From Phycisphaerae bacterium (GTDB taxonomy: Bacteria; Planctomycetota; Phycisphaerae; UBA1845), in the NCBI GenBank assembly GCA_029260135.1, contig JAJDDV010000185.1, positions 1 through 36,265 on the forward strand: a stretch of DNA of 36,265 nucleotides, written 5' to 3'. The translations under genes and the position numbers were made by a program. The first letter of the stretch is position 1, and each line of letters begins with the position of its first letter. This document shows positions 1-8,865 of this stretch, one piece after another. The notes under the pieces are model-generated. The model worked only from the letters and a program-made list of their open reading frames with translations, did not search any database and was not told the DNA's origin.

Positions 1-2
1 CG

Positions 3-431
3 ACCGCCAAGGTCGCCAAGAAAGAGGCCATGGCCCTTCAGGAGAAGAAGATGCAGGACGCAATCGCAAAGGCCGAGAAGGAAACCGGGAACAAGTCCGT
101 AAAGACGAGTTCCGGGCTCGTATATGTCGATGTCACAGCCGGCGAAGGCGCTTCGCCCGGCCCGACCGATCAAGTAACCGTTCACTACACCGGCTGGCTG
201 CTCGACGGCACCAAGTTCGACAGCTCGGTCGATCGTGGTCAACCCGCAACCTTCCCGCTCAATCGAGTGATCAGAGGATGGACGGAGGGCGTGGGTCTCA
301 TGAAGGTCGGCGCCAAACGAACGCTCATCATTCCCGCCGATCTTGCGTACGGCGCCTCCGGTCGACCCGGAATACCACCGAACGCCACGCTCGTGTTTGA
401 CGTAGAACTCATCAGCATCGAAGGCAAGTAG
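3..431 (+). CDS. FKBP-type peptidyl-prolyl isomerase, 5' end cut by window edge
   Basis: Catalyses cis-trans isomerisation of prolyl bonds during protein folding. The reading frame is open to the first base of the window (upstream codons read TAKVAKKEA before the first Met at 30), so the gene probably starts outside and the cellular location cannot be judged. One complete FKBP domain fills the last ~110 residues. It has the core active-site residues in order: the Tyr of VHYTGWLLDG, FDSS, VIRGW with the central Trp, AYGASG, and a C-terminal LVFDVELISIEG. This looks like a competent isomerase. The linker before the domain (KETGNKSVKTSSGL) matches the linker before the FKBP domain of the next gene (RNSGNKAVETASGL), so the two are related by duplication. 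A 223-base spacer separates them, holding a G6/C6 hairpin near 502-515 and no gene. Confidence 0.93.
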   Translation, partial: TAKVAKKEAMALQEKKMQDAIAKAEKETGNKSVKTSSGLVYVDVTAGEGASPGPTDQVTVHYTGWLLDGTKFDSSVDRGQPATFPLNRVIRGWTEGVGLMKVGAKRTLIIPADLAYGASGRPGIPPNATLVFDVELISIEGK

Positions 432-654
432 TGACAGCTTGGGCGAAATTCGTTCGTCGGTGAACGTAGAGTGAATCGGGTAGTCCGTCGCTCGGGAACC
501 CGGGGGGCACCCCCCTCGGACCATGGCGGTGCTCGAGCGTCGCAGGACGCGGCAGCGAGGCGATCTCTGGAGTCGTGGAGAGCCTCGACCGCGTAAAAGA
601 AATGGAGCTTGCATCCAAGATGCGGCGCCCTTCTCTTATTGGAGGCGTGAGCAC

Positions 655-1773
655 GTGATACAGAATCGTTACGCTTGGTTGTTACCGGCGATCGTTGTCG
701 TCAGCGTGGCCGGGTGCCGCACCGCACCCGCCGCCAAGGGGCCGGTCATCATGCCCGAACAAAAGACCGGGGCCGCTCTCCCCGCCGACCCGCTACACCC
801 CGTCGTAAAGATCGAAACGAGTCTCGGCGAGATAACCCTGGCGCTCGACGCCAAGAACGTCCCCGACGCCGTGCTGCACTTTGTCCAATACATCGACAAA
901 AAGTTCTACGACGGCACCCTGTTTCACCGGATTCCAGAGGCACCCGAGATTATCCAAGGCGGCGGGTACGCCGCCGACATGACAGCGAAAAATGCGAGGT
1001 ATTCAACGGCGTTCCCAGGCCATTGGAGCACGCATCACGTCAACCGACGTGGGGCCGTCGCCATGCTGCGTGGACAGGGACCCGCTGGAACCGGAACCGC
1101 GGAGTTCTTCATCAACACCGCCGACAACCACTTCCTGGACGGGACCAACGACGGGAACCGATATGCCGTCGTCGGGCATGTTACACAAGGACTCCACGTC
1201 GTCGACGCGATCCGGTCAACGCCGGTCGGGACCCATCCCGCCTATGCCGCAGGCCAGAGTCGCGTCGTTCCCGTAAGACCGATTGTCATCAAGTCCGTCA
1301 GACTCCTGACGGCGTTCGATCGCGAAAAGGTATCCGCGCTTGCTCAAGCCATGCACGCGGCACCGGAGGACCCCGTGGGAACGCTCGTCAAGGAGCTGGA
1401 GCGAAACTCGGGAAATAAAGCCGTCGAGACCGCGTCCGGCCTGATCTGTGTCGATTTCCGACTCGGTCAAGGCCCCAGACCCATCTTCTCCGACATGATC
1501 AAGTTTCACTACCGAGGGACGTTCCTCGACGGAAGCCTATTCGAAACCACCCGCGACCGCGAACCGTACGTTCGGCCGGTCTCCAGGCTCGTAGTCGGAC
1601 TTCAGGAAGCGGTCATGTCCATGAACGAGGGCGGGCGCCGGACCATCATTTGCCCCTCCGGATTGGCGTTTGGCAACGACGGACTACCGGGGAAGATCCC
1701 CCCGGGAGCGACCCTCGTGTTCGACCTCTCGTTGTTGTCCATCGAAGGGTCGGCGGTCCCGGACGAAAAGTAG
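655..1773 (+). CDS. Lipoprotein with fused cyclophilin and FKBP domains (dual immunophilin)
   Basis: I chose the GTG at 655 because GGAGG (641-645) lies nine bases upstream and the product then begins with a lipoprotein signal, hydrophobic residues 6-20 and lipobox VAGC with Cys21. A longer frame from 523 would bury this signal. The 372-residue product is probably anchored to a membrane and acts outside the cytoplasm. Residues 49-215 are a cyclophilin domain: SLGEITLAL, FHRI with catalytic Arg92, IIQGGG, AEFFINTADNHFLDG, YAVVGHV. Residues 259-365 are an FKBP domain. Both domains bind prolyl peptides. The cyclophilin core is mostly intact, although the Phe-Met before the Gln is replaced (EAPEIIQ). 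The FKBP half has lost key residues: the central Trp is Leu316, FDSS is FETT, and AYG is AFG, so it may bind without catalysing. Cyclophilin-FKBP fusions (dual-family immunophilins) are known but uncommon. Confidence 0.9.
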   Translation: MIQNRYAWLLPAIVVVSVAGCRTAPAAKGPVIMPEQKTGAALPADPLHPVVKIETSLGEITLALDAKNVPDAVLHFVQYIDKKFYDGTLFHRIPEAPEIIQGGGYAADMTAKNARYSTAFPGHWSTHHVNRRGAVAMLRGQGPAGTGTAEFFINTADNHFLDGTNDGNRYAVVGHVTQGLHVVDAIRSTPVGTHPAYAAGQSRVVPVRPIVIKSVRLLTAFDREKVSALAQAMHAAPEDPVGTLVKELERNSGNKAVETASGLICVDFRLGQGPRPIFSDMIKFHYRGTFLDGSLFETTRDREPYVRPVSRLVVGLQEAVMSMNEGGRRTIICPSGLAFGNDGLPGKIPPGATLVFDLSLLSIEGSAVPDEK

Positions 1774-1872
1774 ACTGCCGTGCCTCACGACGAAGACGCG
1801 CTAAGGTTCCAAGGACGGGGACCATCGGAAGGGAGCGGCGCCCCGCGGGCAGTCGAGCGTTTCCAGGCTCTC

Positions 1873-2011
1873 CCGGCTATGACCAGCCTTCAACGTGCAT
1901 CTTGATGCACCTCTGAAGGGCTGAAAGAGGATAGCCGGTGGCAAGACCGACGAAGGAGGGCGCTGCCACCGGACGTGGCCCGCCACAATCACGACGACCC
2001 TGAAAGGGTCG
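1873..2011. repeat. Cluster of nested palindromes, REP-like, in a 506-bp gene-free spacer
   Basis: Three stems nest around one centre: CCGGCTAT (1873-1880) with ATAGCCGG (1931-1938); CAGCCTTCA (1884-1892) with TGAAGGGCTG (1914-1923, one bulged G); GTGCATC (1896-1901 region) with GATGCAC (1904-1910). A second hairpin reuses the right arm: CCGGTGGCA (1935-1943) with TGCCACCGG (1964-1972). A third is CGACCCT-GAA-AGGGTCG (1995-2011). Alternative pairings compete, as in REP-type elements. The flanks (1774-1872 and 2012-2279) contain no convincing gene; short open frames there lack ribosome sites and domain-like sequence. The element could also act as a transcription barrier between the immunophilin and ABC operons, but no T-run follows any stem. 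Confidence 0.75.
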
Positions 2012-2165
2012 AAGACGATGGACGCGGCAGTTTCGTCCGCGACCTTCGGATACGCGATCACCGCCGAAGAGGCGGCGCAAACGGGAGACGCCGGCGGATC
2101 TTGGATACACTGGGATGGTCGGTCAGCACCGAGTGTTTCAACAGTGTCACGGACGCAAATGCAAC

Positions 2166-2195
2166 TTGACGAGATTTACACGACGATGGTAATTT
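2166..2195 (+). promoter_or_regulatory. Weak promoter candidate for the ABC operon
   Basis: TTGACG (2166-2171) is followed after 18 bases by TAATTT (2190-2195). The first box is good; the second is a poor match to TATAAT. It would give a leader of about 75 bases before the ATPase start at 2280. It is the best candidate seen in the spacer, but the call is weak. Confidence 0.25.
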
Positions 2196-2279
2196 CCCCG
2201 CCTAAGTGCCCAGGCGGTAGCGGAACATCTTAGGGTAGTACGAAAACCTCATAACCTTTGCAGCGATAGGACGCGTGCC

Positions 2280-3266
2280 ATGATTCGCGCAGTGAATCTG
2301 ACAAAGCGCTTCGGCCCCTTACTCGCCGTCGATCGCATCTCATTTGAGGTCGAACGCGGGGGGGTCGTGGGCGTCTTGGGCCCCAACGGGGCGGGCAAAA
2401 CCACGACCATCCGAATCCTGACGTGCTTTCAGCCGGCCACCAGCGGCTCAGCGAGCATCGCCGGATTCGACGTCATCAACGACTCGATGGAAGTACGGCG
2501 CCGAGTGGGATACCTTCCCGAATCCACGCCGCTCTACCCTGAAATGAGGGTAAGAGAGTATCTGGACTTCCGCGGGAGGTTGCGGGCGATGTCTCACGCG
2601 GATCGCAGAGACGCCATACGACGTGTGGCCGATCGCTGCTGGCTCGGCGACTTCATCGATCGTCCGATCAATCAGCTCTCCAAGGGAATGAAACAGCGGG
2701 TCGGCCTCGCCGACGCCATCATGCACAGCCCCGAGGTCGTGATTCTCGACGAGCCCACCATCGGGCTCGACCCCAGACAGATTCGTGAAACGCGGAACCT
2801 GATTCGCGAACTCGGAGAGCACCATACCATTCTCCTCTGTACCCACATTCTCCCAGAGGTCGAGCAAACCTGTTCCCGGACCATCATCCTCGCCGCGGGA
2901 CGCATCGTCGCCAGCGGATCACCCCAGCAGCTCAGGGACCAACTCAGTGCCAAAGCACGGGTCGTTGCCGAGGTGCAAGGCCCCGAAGAAGGCGAGGTCA
3001 AAACCAGCGCAGCCCAGATCGACGGCGTGCAGAGCGTCGAGGTCTCCTCGTCGAACGGCTGGATCCGCGTGGCCATTCAACCCAAACCCGACCGCGACGT
3101 TCGCGAAGAACTGTTCCGCCTGACGACCGCCAAGGGCTGGACGCTCCGAGAGCTGCGACGCGAAGGCGCTACCCTGGAAGACTTCTTCATCCAGGTCGTG
3201 GCCAAACAGCAAGGGCAACAAGAGGGACAACCCGTCCTCGATACGCAGGGAGGTGATCATGCATAA
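2280..3266 (+). CDS. ABC transporter ATP-binding protein, GldA-like
   Basis: Cytoplasmic ATPase of an ABC-2 type exporter. The 328 residues show all nucleotide-binding motifs in order: Walker A GPNGAGKTT (34-42), Q-loop region VGYLPESTPLYPEM (about 76-89), signature LSKGMKQR (133-140), Walker B VVILDEPTIGLD (153-164), and the switch His189 in LCTHILPEVE. The C-terminal ~100 residues form the extra domain common in GldA and other ABC-2 ATPases. The gene overlaps the permease start by eight bases, which points to translational coupling. The ribosome site before ATG 2280 is weak (AGGA). The gene order ATPase, permease, GldG-like, DUF4340 is widespread outside gliding bacteria, so a gliding role should not be assumed. 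The substrate is unknown. Confidence 0.93.
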   Translation: MIRAVNLTKRFGPLLAVDRISFEVERGGVVGVLGPNGAGKTTTIRILTCFQPATSGSASIAGFDVINDSMEVRRRVGYLPESTPLYPEMRVREYLDFRGRLRAMSHADRRDAIRRVADRCWLGDFIDRPINQLSKGMKQRVGLADAIMHSPEVVILDEPTIGLDPRQIRETRNLIRELGEHHTILLCTHILPEVEQTCSRTIILAAGRIVASGSPQQLRDQLSAKARVVAEVQGPEEGEVKTSAAQIDGVQSVEVSSSNGWIRVAIQPKPDRDVREELFRLTTAKGWTLRELRREGATLEDFFIQVVAKQQGQQEGQPVLDTQGGDHA

Positions 3267-3978
3267 CATCGTCACCATGGCACGCCGCGAACTCGGTGCA
3301 TACTTCCTGTCACCGATCGCCTACGCCGTCGCTGCCGTGTTCCTCTTCTCGACCGGTCTGGCCTTCGGACTCGGTACCTTTCGCAACGGTGCCGAATCCT
3401 CCCTCAGACCCTTGTTCGAGTTCTGGGTCGTCATGATTCTCGTCTTCGTACTCCCCATGCTCACCATGAGGCTCCTCAGCGAGGAATTCCGGGCCGGAAC
3501 CATCGAGACCCTGATGACCCTGCCGATCTCCGAGGTCGAGGTCGTCCTCGGCAAGTTCTTCGGCGCATTCGTTTTCTATCTGGTCCTGCTGGCCACGCTG
3601 CTGCTCTATCCCATCCTGATGTCCATCTACGGCCCGCTCGATGTGCAGCTTCTGATCTGCAACTACCTCGGTCTCCTGTTGCTCGGCGCGCTCTATATCG
3701 CCGCCGGACTCTTCTTCAGCGCGTGTACGAACCACCAGATCATCGCCGTGCTGCTCAGCTTCGCACTCCTCGCGTTGATGACCTTCGCGGCGGAAGGACT
3801 GGCCCAGCAGGTCGAGGGCTGGCCCCGAGCCGTACTGCAGCATCTTTCCGTGCGAATGCACTTCGCAAACTTCGTCAGAGGAATGCTCGAAGTAAACCAT
3901 CTCGTCTTCTTTCTGACAACGTGTGGGGCGTTCCTTTTCTTGACCGTCAAGCGATTGGAGATGCGCCGATGGCAGTAG
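3259..3978 (+). CDS. ABC-2 type transporter permease, GldF-like
   Basis: Membrane subunit partnering the ATPase encoded just upstream. The start at ATG 3259 follows a strong ribosome site, GGAGG (3249-3253), and overlaps the end of the ATPase gene; a GTG at 3253 is in frame but lies inside that site. The product has 239 residues and about six membrane segments: AVAAVFLFSTGLAFGL, a FWVVMILVFVLPMLTM segment, then four hydrophobic stretches to the C-terminus. Between segments two and three is the conserved ABC-2 stretch RLLSEEFRAGTIETLMTLP, with the EE and GT(I)E(T)L core typical of this family. It ends by overlapping the GldG-like gene by ten bases. The length is usual for GldF-type permeases. 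Confidence 0.92.
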   Translation: MHNIVTMARRELGAYFLSPIAYAVAAVFLFSTGLAFGLGTFRNGAESSLRPLFEFWVVMILVFVLPMLTMRLLSEEFRAGTIETLMTLPISEVEVVLGKFFGAFVFYLVLLATLLLYPILMSIYGPLDVQLLICNYLGLLLLGALYIAAGLFFSACTNHQIIAVLLSFALLALMTFAAEGLAQQVEGWPRAVLQHLSVRMHFANFVRGMLEVNHLVFFLTTCGAFLFLTVKRLEMRRWQ

Positions 3979-6122
3979 AGACAAATGACAATCGGTCCGT
4001 CTCAAAGGCTTCCGCCGGGCGACGCTTTCTCGTCGGAACCAATGTGCTCGTCGCAACCGCGCTCGTGGTGGCCATCGTCGTCGTCGCGCAATTGATCGCA
4101 TACCGATCCCACCTGCGCTTCGACATGACCGCCTCCGGCGTAAACAGCCTCAGCGAAGGAACCGAAAACCTCCTGCGCGGGCTGGACCGGAACGTTCGCG
4201 TCACTTCGCTCTACTTCGAAACAGATCGAGAGGACAAGGATCAACCTCGATACCGCCGTGCCGCCCAGGATCTACTCAACCTCTACGAGAGCACCAACCG
4301 AGGCAAGGTCCGCGCCGAGTGGGTCAATCCCCTCAAAGACCACGAAGGCTACGCCGCCGTTTGGTCGCGCTTGCGAAAGAAAACGGCGTTCAAAGACGAA
4401 CTCGACGAATACAGCCGACCCATCGATAGGTTCACCACAAAGCTCCAACCACAGATCAGCGGACTATTGCAGTCCGAGCTGGCGAAAACCGCCGGGTCCG
4501 GTGCTTCCCTCGGGGCGAGCGCGGGCAGTGCGCCCGTCGCCCAGATCGACGGTGCGCTCAACGAACTCAGCGGAATTCTCGAGCGAGCGAGCGCCCAGGT
4601 CGACGCACTCGGTATGGGCGACAACCCGCAATACTCACGCGCCGTTGGGGCACTGCGCACATTCTATTCGCAGTTCACCCAGACCCTCAAGAACATCGGA
4701 CAGTTCGGAACCGAACAGGCCCAGCGAAATCCCGGACTTCCGCCCGAGCAGATTCAGCTCCTTCAAGGTGCCGCTTCACGATACGCTGAGCTGACGACCG
4801 CGCTCGAGGCCGAGTCCAAAGCCTTGCAAGATCTCCAACCACTCAAGTTCGACGAATTCAACACACAGCTCGCAAAAACCGCCAACGCCATACTCGTCGA
4901 AACCGACGACGACGCGCGCGTCGTCGACTTCCCCACCGTCTGGCCTCCCGTGCAGCAGGGCGGACAAGCGGCAGGCTTCGACAGCCGCGCCTTCAAAGGC
5001 GAAGAGAAGCTCACCTCAGCCATCCTCCGCGCAACCCACAAAGAGCAAACAGCCGTCGTGTTCGTGCGCTACGGTGGCCAGCCGCCTTTCATGGGCGCCA
5101 TGATGATGGGCCAGCGACCCGGTGAATACGTCTCGATGAAGCTCCAGCTCGAAGACGCCAACTTCGTCGTCGAAGACTGGGATCTCAAGACCACAACCAC
5201 GCCGCCAACCATCGAACCGACACCGACAAGAACCATCTACGTCGTACTCAAACCCACCGCGCCGCAGCGCGGTCCCATGGGCCAGCCAAACCAGGAACCG
5301 CCCTTCGCAGAGAACCATCGCCAGGCCCTCCTCGGCGCACTCGGTGACAGCGGTCGGGCACTCTTTATCGCGGGCTGGTCGCCGGGGCCCTTCGGCCCCT
5401 TCCCGGGCCCATTTGAATACGGTGACTACCTCCGCGACACCTGGGGCGTCGAAGTCGACACCTCGGCCCTGCTGATCGAAACCATGAACACCGCACCGGG
5501 CGAGTACCGAGTCGCACGGCAGGACTTCTTTCACATGCGCGAGGTCAGCGTCACCAGCCACGATATCGTGAGTGGCGCATTGGCACGACAGGTCGGCCTC
5601 CCCATGTGCGCGCCGCTCAAACTCGCCGATCCACCTCCCACCGGAGTGGAACTCGAGCGACTCCTCTATCTCTCCTCACGCGACGGCGTCTGGGGCGAGA
5701 CGAATCTCCAAGGCTTCCTGGAGCAGGCCAGACAGGGCGATCCGATCAAACTCGACGATGCGGACCCCAGGGGCCCCTTCGATCTTGCCGCCGCAGCCAA
5801 AAAGGGGGACGCGAAGATCGTCGTCGTCAGCAGCGCCCAGTTCGCCGTCGATCAGGTCGCCTTCGCGCGCACCTTGGCCATGACCTCCCAGGGCTTCGGC
5901 ATCCGGTCCATCAACCCCGGAAACGTCTCCCTTCTCGTCAACTCACTCCACTGGCTGAACGACAACGCTGAATTCATGAACATCGGAAAACCGATCGAAG
6001 CCGCAGTGCTCGAAATCGGTAGCGAATCAAAGGTCAAGATGGTCCAGGCCCTCACCATCTTCGCATGGCCAATGCTCGCGCTGATCGGCGGCGGGATGGT
6101 CTGGTGGGTCAGACGTAGGTAA
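3969..6122 (+). CDS. GldG-like ABC transporter auxiliary membrane protein
   Basis: ATG 3969 is chosen because GGAG (3957-3960) lies eight bases upstream and a membrane anchor then falls at residues 21-44; the frame is open further upstream but that part only shadows the permease gene. The 717-residue protein has the N-terminal anchor, a large extracytoplasmic region beginning RFDMTASGVNSLSEGT (typical of the GldG / ABC-transporter auxiliary family), and a C-terminal anchor ending VWWVRRR. Residues about 150-350 are rich in Ala, Gln and Glu and look helical or coiled-coil, an insertion between the two halves of the auxiliary domain. A Pro/Gly/Phe-rich loop (GPFGPFPGPFEYG) lies near residue 480. 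It presumably works with the permease and the DUF4340 protein at the membrane. Its biochemical role is not established. Confidence 0.88.
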   Translation: MAVETNDNRSVSKASAGRRFLVGTNVLVATALVVAIVVVAQLIAYRSHLRFDMTASGVNSLSEGTENLLRGLDRNVRVTSLYFETDREDKDQPRYRRAAQDLLNLYESTNRGKVRAEWVNPLKDHEGYAAVWSRLRKKTAFKDELDEYSRPIDRFTTKLQPQISGLLQSELAKTAGSGASLGASAGSAPVAQIDGALNELSGILERASAQVDALGMGDNPQYSRAVGALRTFYSQFTQTLKNIGQFGTEQAQRNPGLPPEQIQLLQGAASRYAELTTALEAESKALQDLQPLKFDEFNTQLAKTANAILVETDDDARVVDFPTVWPPVQQGGQAAGFDSRAFKGEEKLTSAILRATHKEQTAVVFVRYGGQPPFMGAMMMGQRPGEYVSMKLQLEDANFVVEDWDLKTTTTPPTIEPTPTRTIYVVLKPTAPQRGPMGQPNQEPPFAENHRQALLGALGDSGRALFIAGWSPGPFGPFPGPFEYGDYLRDTWGVEVDTSALLIETMNTAPGEYRVARQDFFHMREVSVTSHDIVSGALARQVGLPMCAPLKLADPPPTGVELERLLYLSSRDGVWGETNLQGFLEQARQGDPIKLDDADPRGPFDLAAAAKKGDAKIVVVSSAQFAVDQVAFARTLAMTSQGFGIRSINPGNVSLLVNSLHWLNDNAEFMNIGKPIEAAVLEIGSESKVKMVQALTIFAWPMLALIGGGMVWWVRRR

Positions 6123-6128
6123 GCGGAA

Positions 6129-8498
6129 ATGAACACCAAAACAACGCTCTATCTGGTTGTACTACTCGCAGCGCTGGCCTCAGCGTACCTCTTCATGGAG
6201 TCCAGACCCGCGCCGGAAGACGCCGACGCCAACGCCGCGCCCAAACCCGCCACGGCGAATGCCAACGTCGACCTTCTCGAAGAGCCGCTCGGCGACGTCG
6301 TCAAGGTCTCTTGCCGTCGAAGAGGCGGCGACGAGTGGATCTTCGTGAAAGACACCGAGTCTCCCTCCGCAGGACAACCCGCCTGGAATATGACCGCGCC
6401 AACCGCCATGAAGTGCGTCTCCTGGGAAGTCGGCCGATTCTCACAACAACTCGGGACCCTCCAATACTCCGTCAGCTACACCGCAGGCGAACCAGGTGCC
6501 GTAACCCCTGAACAAGCCGGGCTCACGCCACCCGTCGCCACCGTCGCCCTCACCGACGACACCGACAAAACCGTCACCATCGAAATCGGTAAATCCGCCG
6601 CCGCAAGCGAAACGTACGTCCGACGCCGAGGCACCGACCGAATCTGCGTCGCCAATCGAGACCTCAGCACACTCATCAAAGACAAACTCCTCGACTACCG
6701 AGAAAAGCAGCTCTGGAACTTTGAAAAGAACAACGTCACACGAGTCGAAGTCACCGACCGCTCCGATCCAACCGCACCAGCCGACTACGCCTTCGCAAAG
6801 GACGGCGCGCGCTGGATGATGGAAGCGCCAGTCACCGCGCGCGCAACAGCCAAGGTCGACGAAATGCTAAACGCAATGAGTCGACAACGCGTCATGGAGT
6901 GGAACAGCGACGACCCATCCAAACTCGCCATGTACGGCCTCGACCCCGCACATTGGACCGTGCGCGTAACCGTCCAGGAGACCCTCGCGCCGGACCCAGC
7001 CACCGCCCAAGACGAAGAACCGCAGGCGCCGGAAACCAAAACCACCGTCTACAAGCTTCACCTCTCCGACCGCTCGCCCATCGGCCAGGACACCAAAACC
7101 TACGCCCGAATCGGCGATGAATCCGCCGTCGGCGCCATCATGAAGACCGCCGCCGACAAATACAAACCCGTCATGGCTGAGTGGCGCGAAATGAGAGTCA
7201 CCGCCGCAAACGTCAACGCCGCCTCACGCATCGAACTCACCACACCCGACGGTTCAACCACCCTCAACAGCCAAGCCGGCGCCTGGTCCTTCACCGAAGA
7301 CGGTGGCCGAGCCGAAGACACCGCCGTCGCCGAATTGCTCGAGACCCTCAGCGAGCTGAACGCCGTCGCATTCGTAGACGACGCATCAACCGACCTCGCC
7401 ACCTACGGCCTCGACGCGCCCGCCGCCGAGCTGCGACTCACCATCCCAGGCCTCGAACACGCCGAGCGAATCGCCATCGGCGACTTCACCGATCAACAAA
7501 CCAAGAGACTGCGATACCTCCGCCGAAACGACCTCGCCACCATCGCCAAGGTCAAAACCGCCGACGTCGAAAAAATCATCCAAGGACCAAACACCTACCG
7601 CGACCGCACACTCGTCGTCGTCCTGCCAAGCCGCTTCGAAAAGCTCGTCCTCTCCTCGCCCGATCCCTTCACCGGCCGGCGCTCCAGCACGACCCTCCAG
7701 CGAACCGGCGTCGAATGGAACCTTGCAGAACCCGTCGCCGCACCCGTCCGATCCGACCAAGTCGACAAACTCGTCGAAACACTCGGCGGCCTCCGGGCGA
7801 CAGGCGTCGTCGGTGACCAATCACAAGCCAGCGCCTTCGGCCTGCACGATCCGCCGGTCACCGTCGCACTCACCTACAAACCTCGACTCGAATACCGCAT
7901 CCCCGAAGCGGAAACCGAAGACGAACCCGCAGAGCCCGTCGAAGTGCAGCCGCCCTCAAAAACGGTGGAACTTGCTCTCAGCCGACAAGGTGCCAACGTC
8001 TACGCCATGCTCGCGGACCGACCGACCGTCTACGAAGTCGCCCCCGACCTCTACACCCAGCTACTCGCCGAATACCGATCCGACCGCGTCGTCGACTTCG
8101 ACGAAACAAAGGTCACGCAGTTTTCCATCCGCAAGGACGACGTGACGCACACCTTTGAGAAGACCGAAGAAAAGTGGGCCTATCGGCCCGAACCCGACAT
8201 GCCCCTCGACACCACAAAGGTCGACAACCTGCTGCTCCAGATCCGCGACCTCCGCACCCCACGCTTCGTCCGCCACACCGGAGCAAACTTGGCCGAGTTC
8301 AACTTGGCCACACCGCTCCACGAAATCACCGTGACGATGGACAACGGCTCCGCCCACACGCTCGTCATCTCCGACAAACCCAGCACCGCCCCGCAGCACC
8401 GTGGCTTCTTCGCATCGCGCAAAGGCGACGGCGCCGTCTTCCTACTGAACACCGACGCCGTCAAGCGAATCGAAGTCAACCTCGACGATCTCGAATAA
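6129..8498 (+). CDS. DUF4340 repeat membrane-anchored protein
   Basis: Last gene of the exporter operon, six bases after the GldG-like gene. The 789-residue product has one N-terminal membrane segment (residues 6-23) and an otherwise extracytoplasmic body. Five related blocks can be seen, each with a GL/NL-x-xP core before an alternating hydrophobic strand: AGLTPPVATVAL, YGLDPAHWTVRV, YGLDAPAAELRLTI, FGLHDPPVTVALTY and FNLATPLHEITVTM. This fits DUF4340, a domain often encoded next to GldA/F/G-type transporters. The likely role is a periplasmic partner of the exporter; that is inferred from the neighbours and not known biochemically. The plus strand here is extremely C-rich (28 C to 10 G at 7201-7260). 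Confidence 0.85.
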   Translation: MNTKTTLYLVVLLAALASAYLFMESRPAPEDADANAAPKPATANANVDLLEEPLGDVVKVSCRRRGGDEWIFVKDTESPSAGQPAWNMTAPTAMKCVSWEVGRFSQQLGTLQYSVSYTAGEPGAVTPEQAGLTPPVATVALTDDTDKTVTIEIGKSAAASETYVRRRGTDRICVANRDLSTLIKDKLLDYREKQLWNFEKNNVTRVEVTDRSDPTAPADYAFAKDGARWMMEAPVTARATAKVDEMLNAMSRQRVMEWNSDDPSKLAMYGLDPAHWTVRVTVQETLAPDPATAQDEEPQAPETKTTVYKLHLSDRSPIGQDTKTYARIGDESAVGAIMKTAADKYKPVMAEWREMRVTAANVNAASRIELTTPDGSTTLNSQAGAWSFTEDGGRAEDTAVAELLETLSELNAVAFVDDASTDLATYGLDAPAAELRLTIPGLEHAERIAIGDFTDQQTKRLRYLRRNDLATIAKVKTADVEKIIQGPNTYRDRTLVVVLPSRFEKLVLSSPDPFTGRRSSTTLQRTGVEWNLAEPVAAPVRSDQVDKLVETLGGLRATGVVGDQSQASAFGLHDPPVTVALTYKPRLEYRIPEAETEDEPAEPVEVQPPSKTVELALSRQGANVYAMLADRPTVYEVAPDLYTQLLAEYRSDRVVDFDETKVTQFSIRKDDVTHTFEKTEEKWAYRPEPDMPLDTTKVDNLLLQIRDLRTPRFVRHTGANLAEFNLATPLHEITVTMDNGSAHTLVISDKPSTAPQHRGFFASRKGDGAVFLLNTDAVKRIEVNLDDLE

Positions 8499-8865
8499 AC
8501 CCCCCAGCCGCAGGCTTCAGCCTGCGCGATGCCACGACGCGAAAATGACATTCGGGTCCGCTGTGCGGACCGGCCGCGTGGCCCAGGGCTTCAGACGGGC
8601 CGGCCCAGCTCCTTCGCGAAGCGCTGAGCTGGGGGAATGATTGCGCCGCGCACCATGACAAATGCTCTTGTCGCACCCGTTCTAAACCGCTGTACCCATG
8701 GTGCAACCTCCGCAGACCAGCCCCGGAGGGGCCAACGGCTGTAGCCACGGGTGGAGTCGCCGAAGGCGAGCGGAACCCGTGGTCGCGAACACCTCACAGT
8801 GAATCCGCCCCGGATGGGGTGGAGGAAGAAGACTTCATCCATGACCGACGACGTAGAAAGTGCTC
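8499..8865. repeat. Repeat-filled spacer with several hairpins and one copy of a dispersed repeat
   Basis: No gene is supported. Hairpins: CGCAGGCT-TC-AGCCTGCG (8509-8526), eleven bases after the DUF4340 stop; CCCAGCTC/GAGCTGGG (8604-8611 with 8626-8633) around the self-complementary CTTCGCGAAG; GCCCC-GGA-GGGGC (8720-8732). From 8741 to 8829 is a ~90-bp element whose outer arms are CCACGGGT (8745-8752) and ACCCGTGG (8775-8782), with an inner TCGCC-GAA-GGCGA stem (8757-8769), followed by CCGCCCCGGATGGGG. A second copy of this element lies at 14411-14492. The first hairpin could stop transcription of the ABC operon, but no T-run follows it. Confidence 0.75.

Noticed and set aside
523..654. N-terminal extension of the cyclophilin-FKBP protein to ATG 523
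   Set aside because: It would place 44 Arg-rich residues before a perfect lipoprotein signal; GTG 655 has its own ribosome site.
8509..8526. Rho-independent terminator after the DUF4340 gene
   Set aside because: The perfect 8-bp hairpin has a two-base loop and no T-run; it fits the repeat family of the spacer better. A termination role is not excluded.
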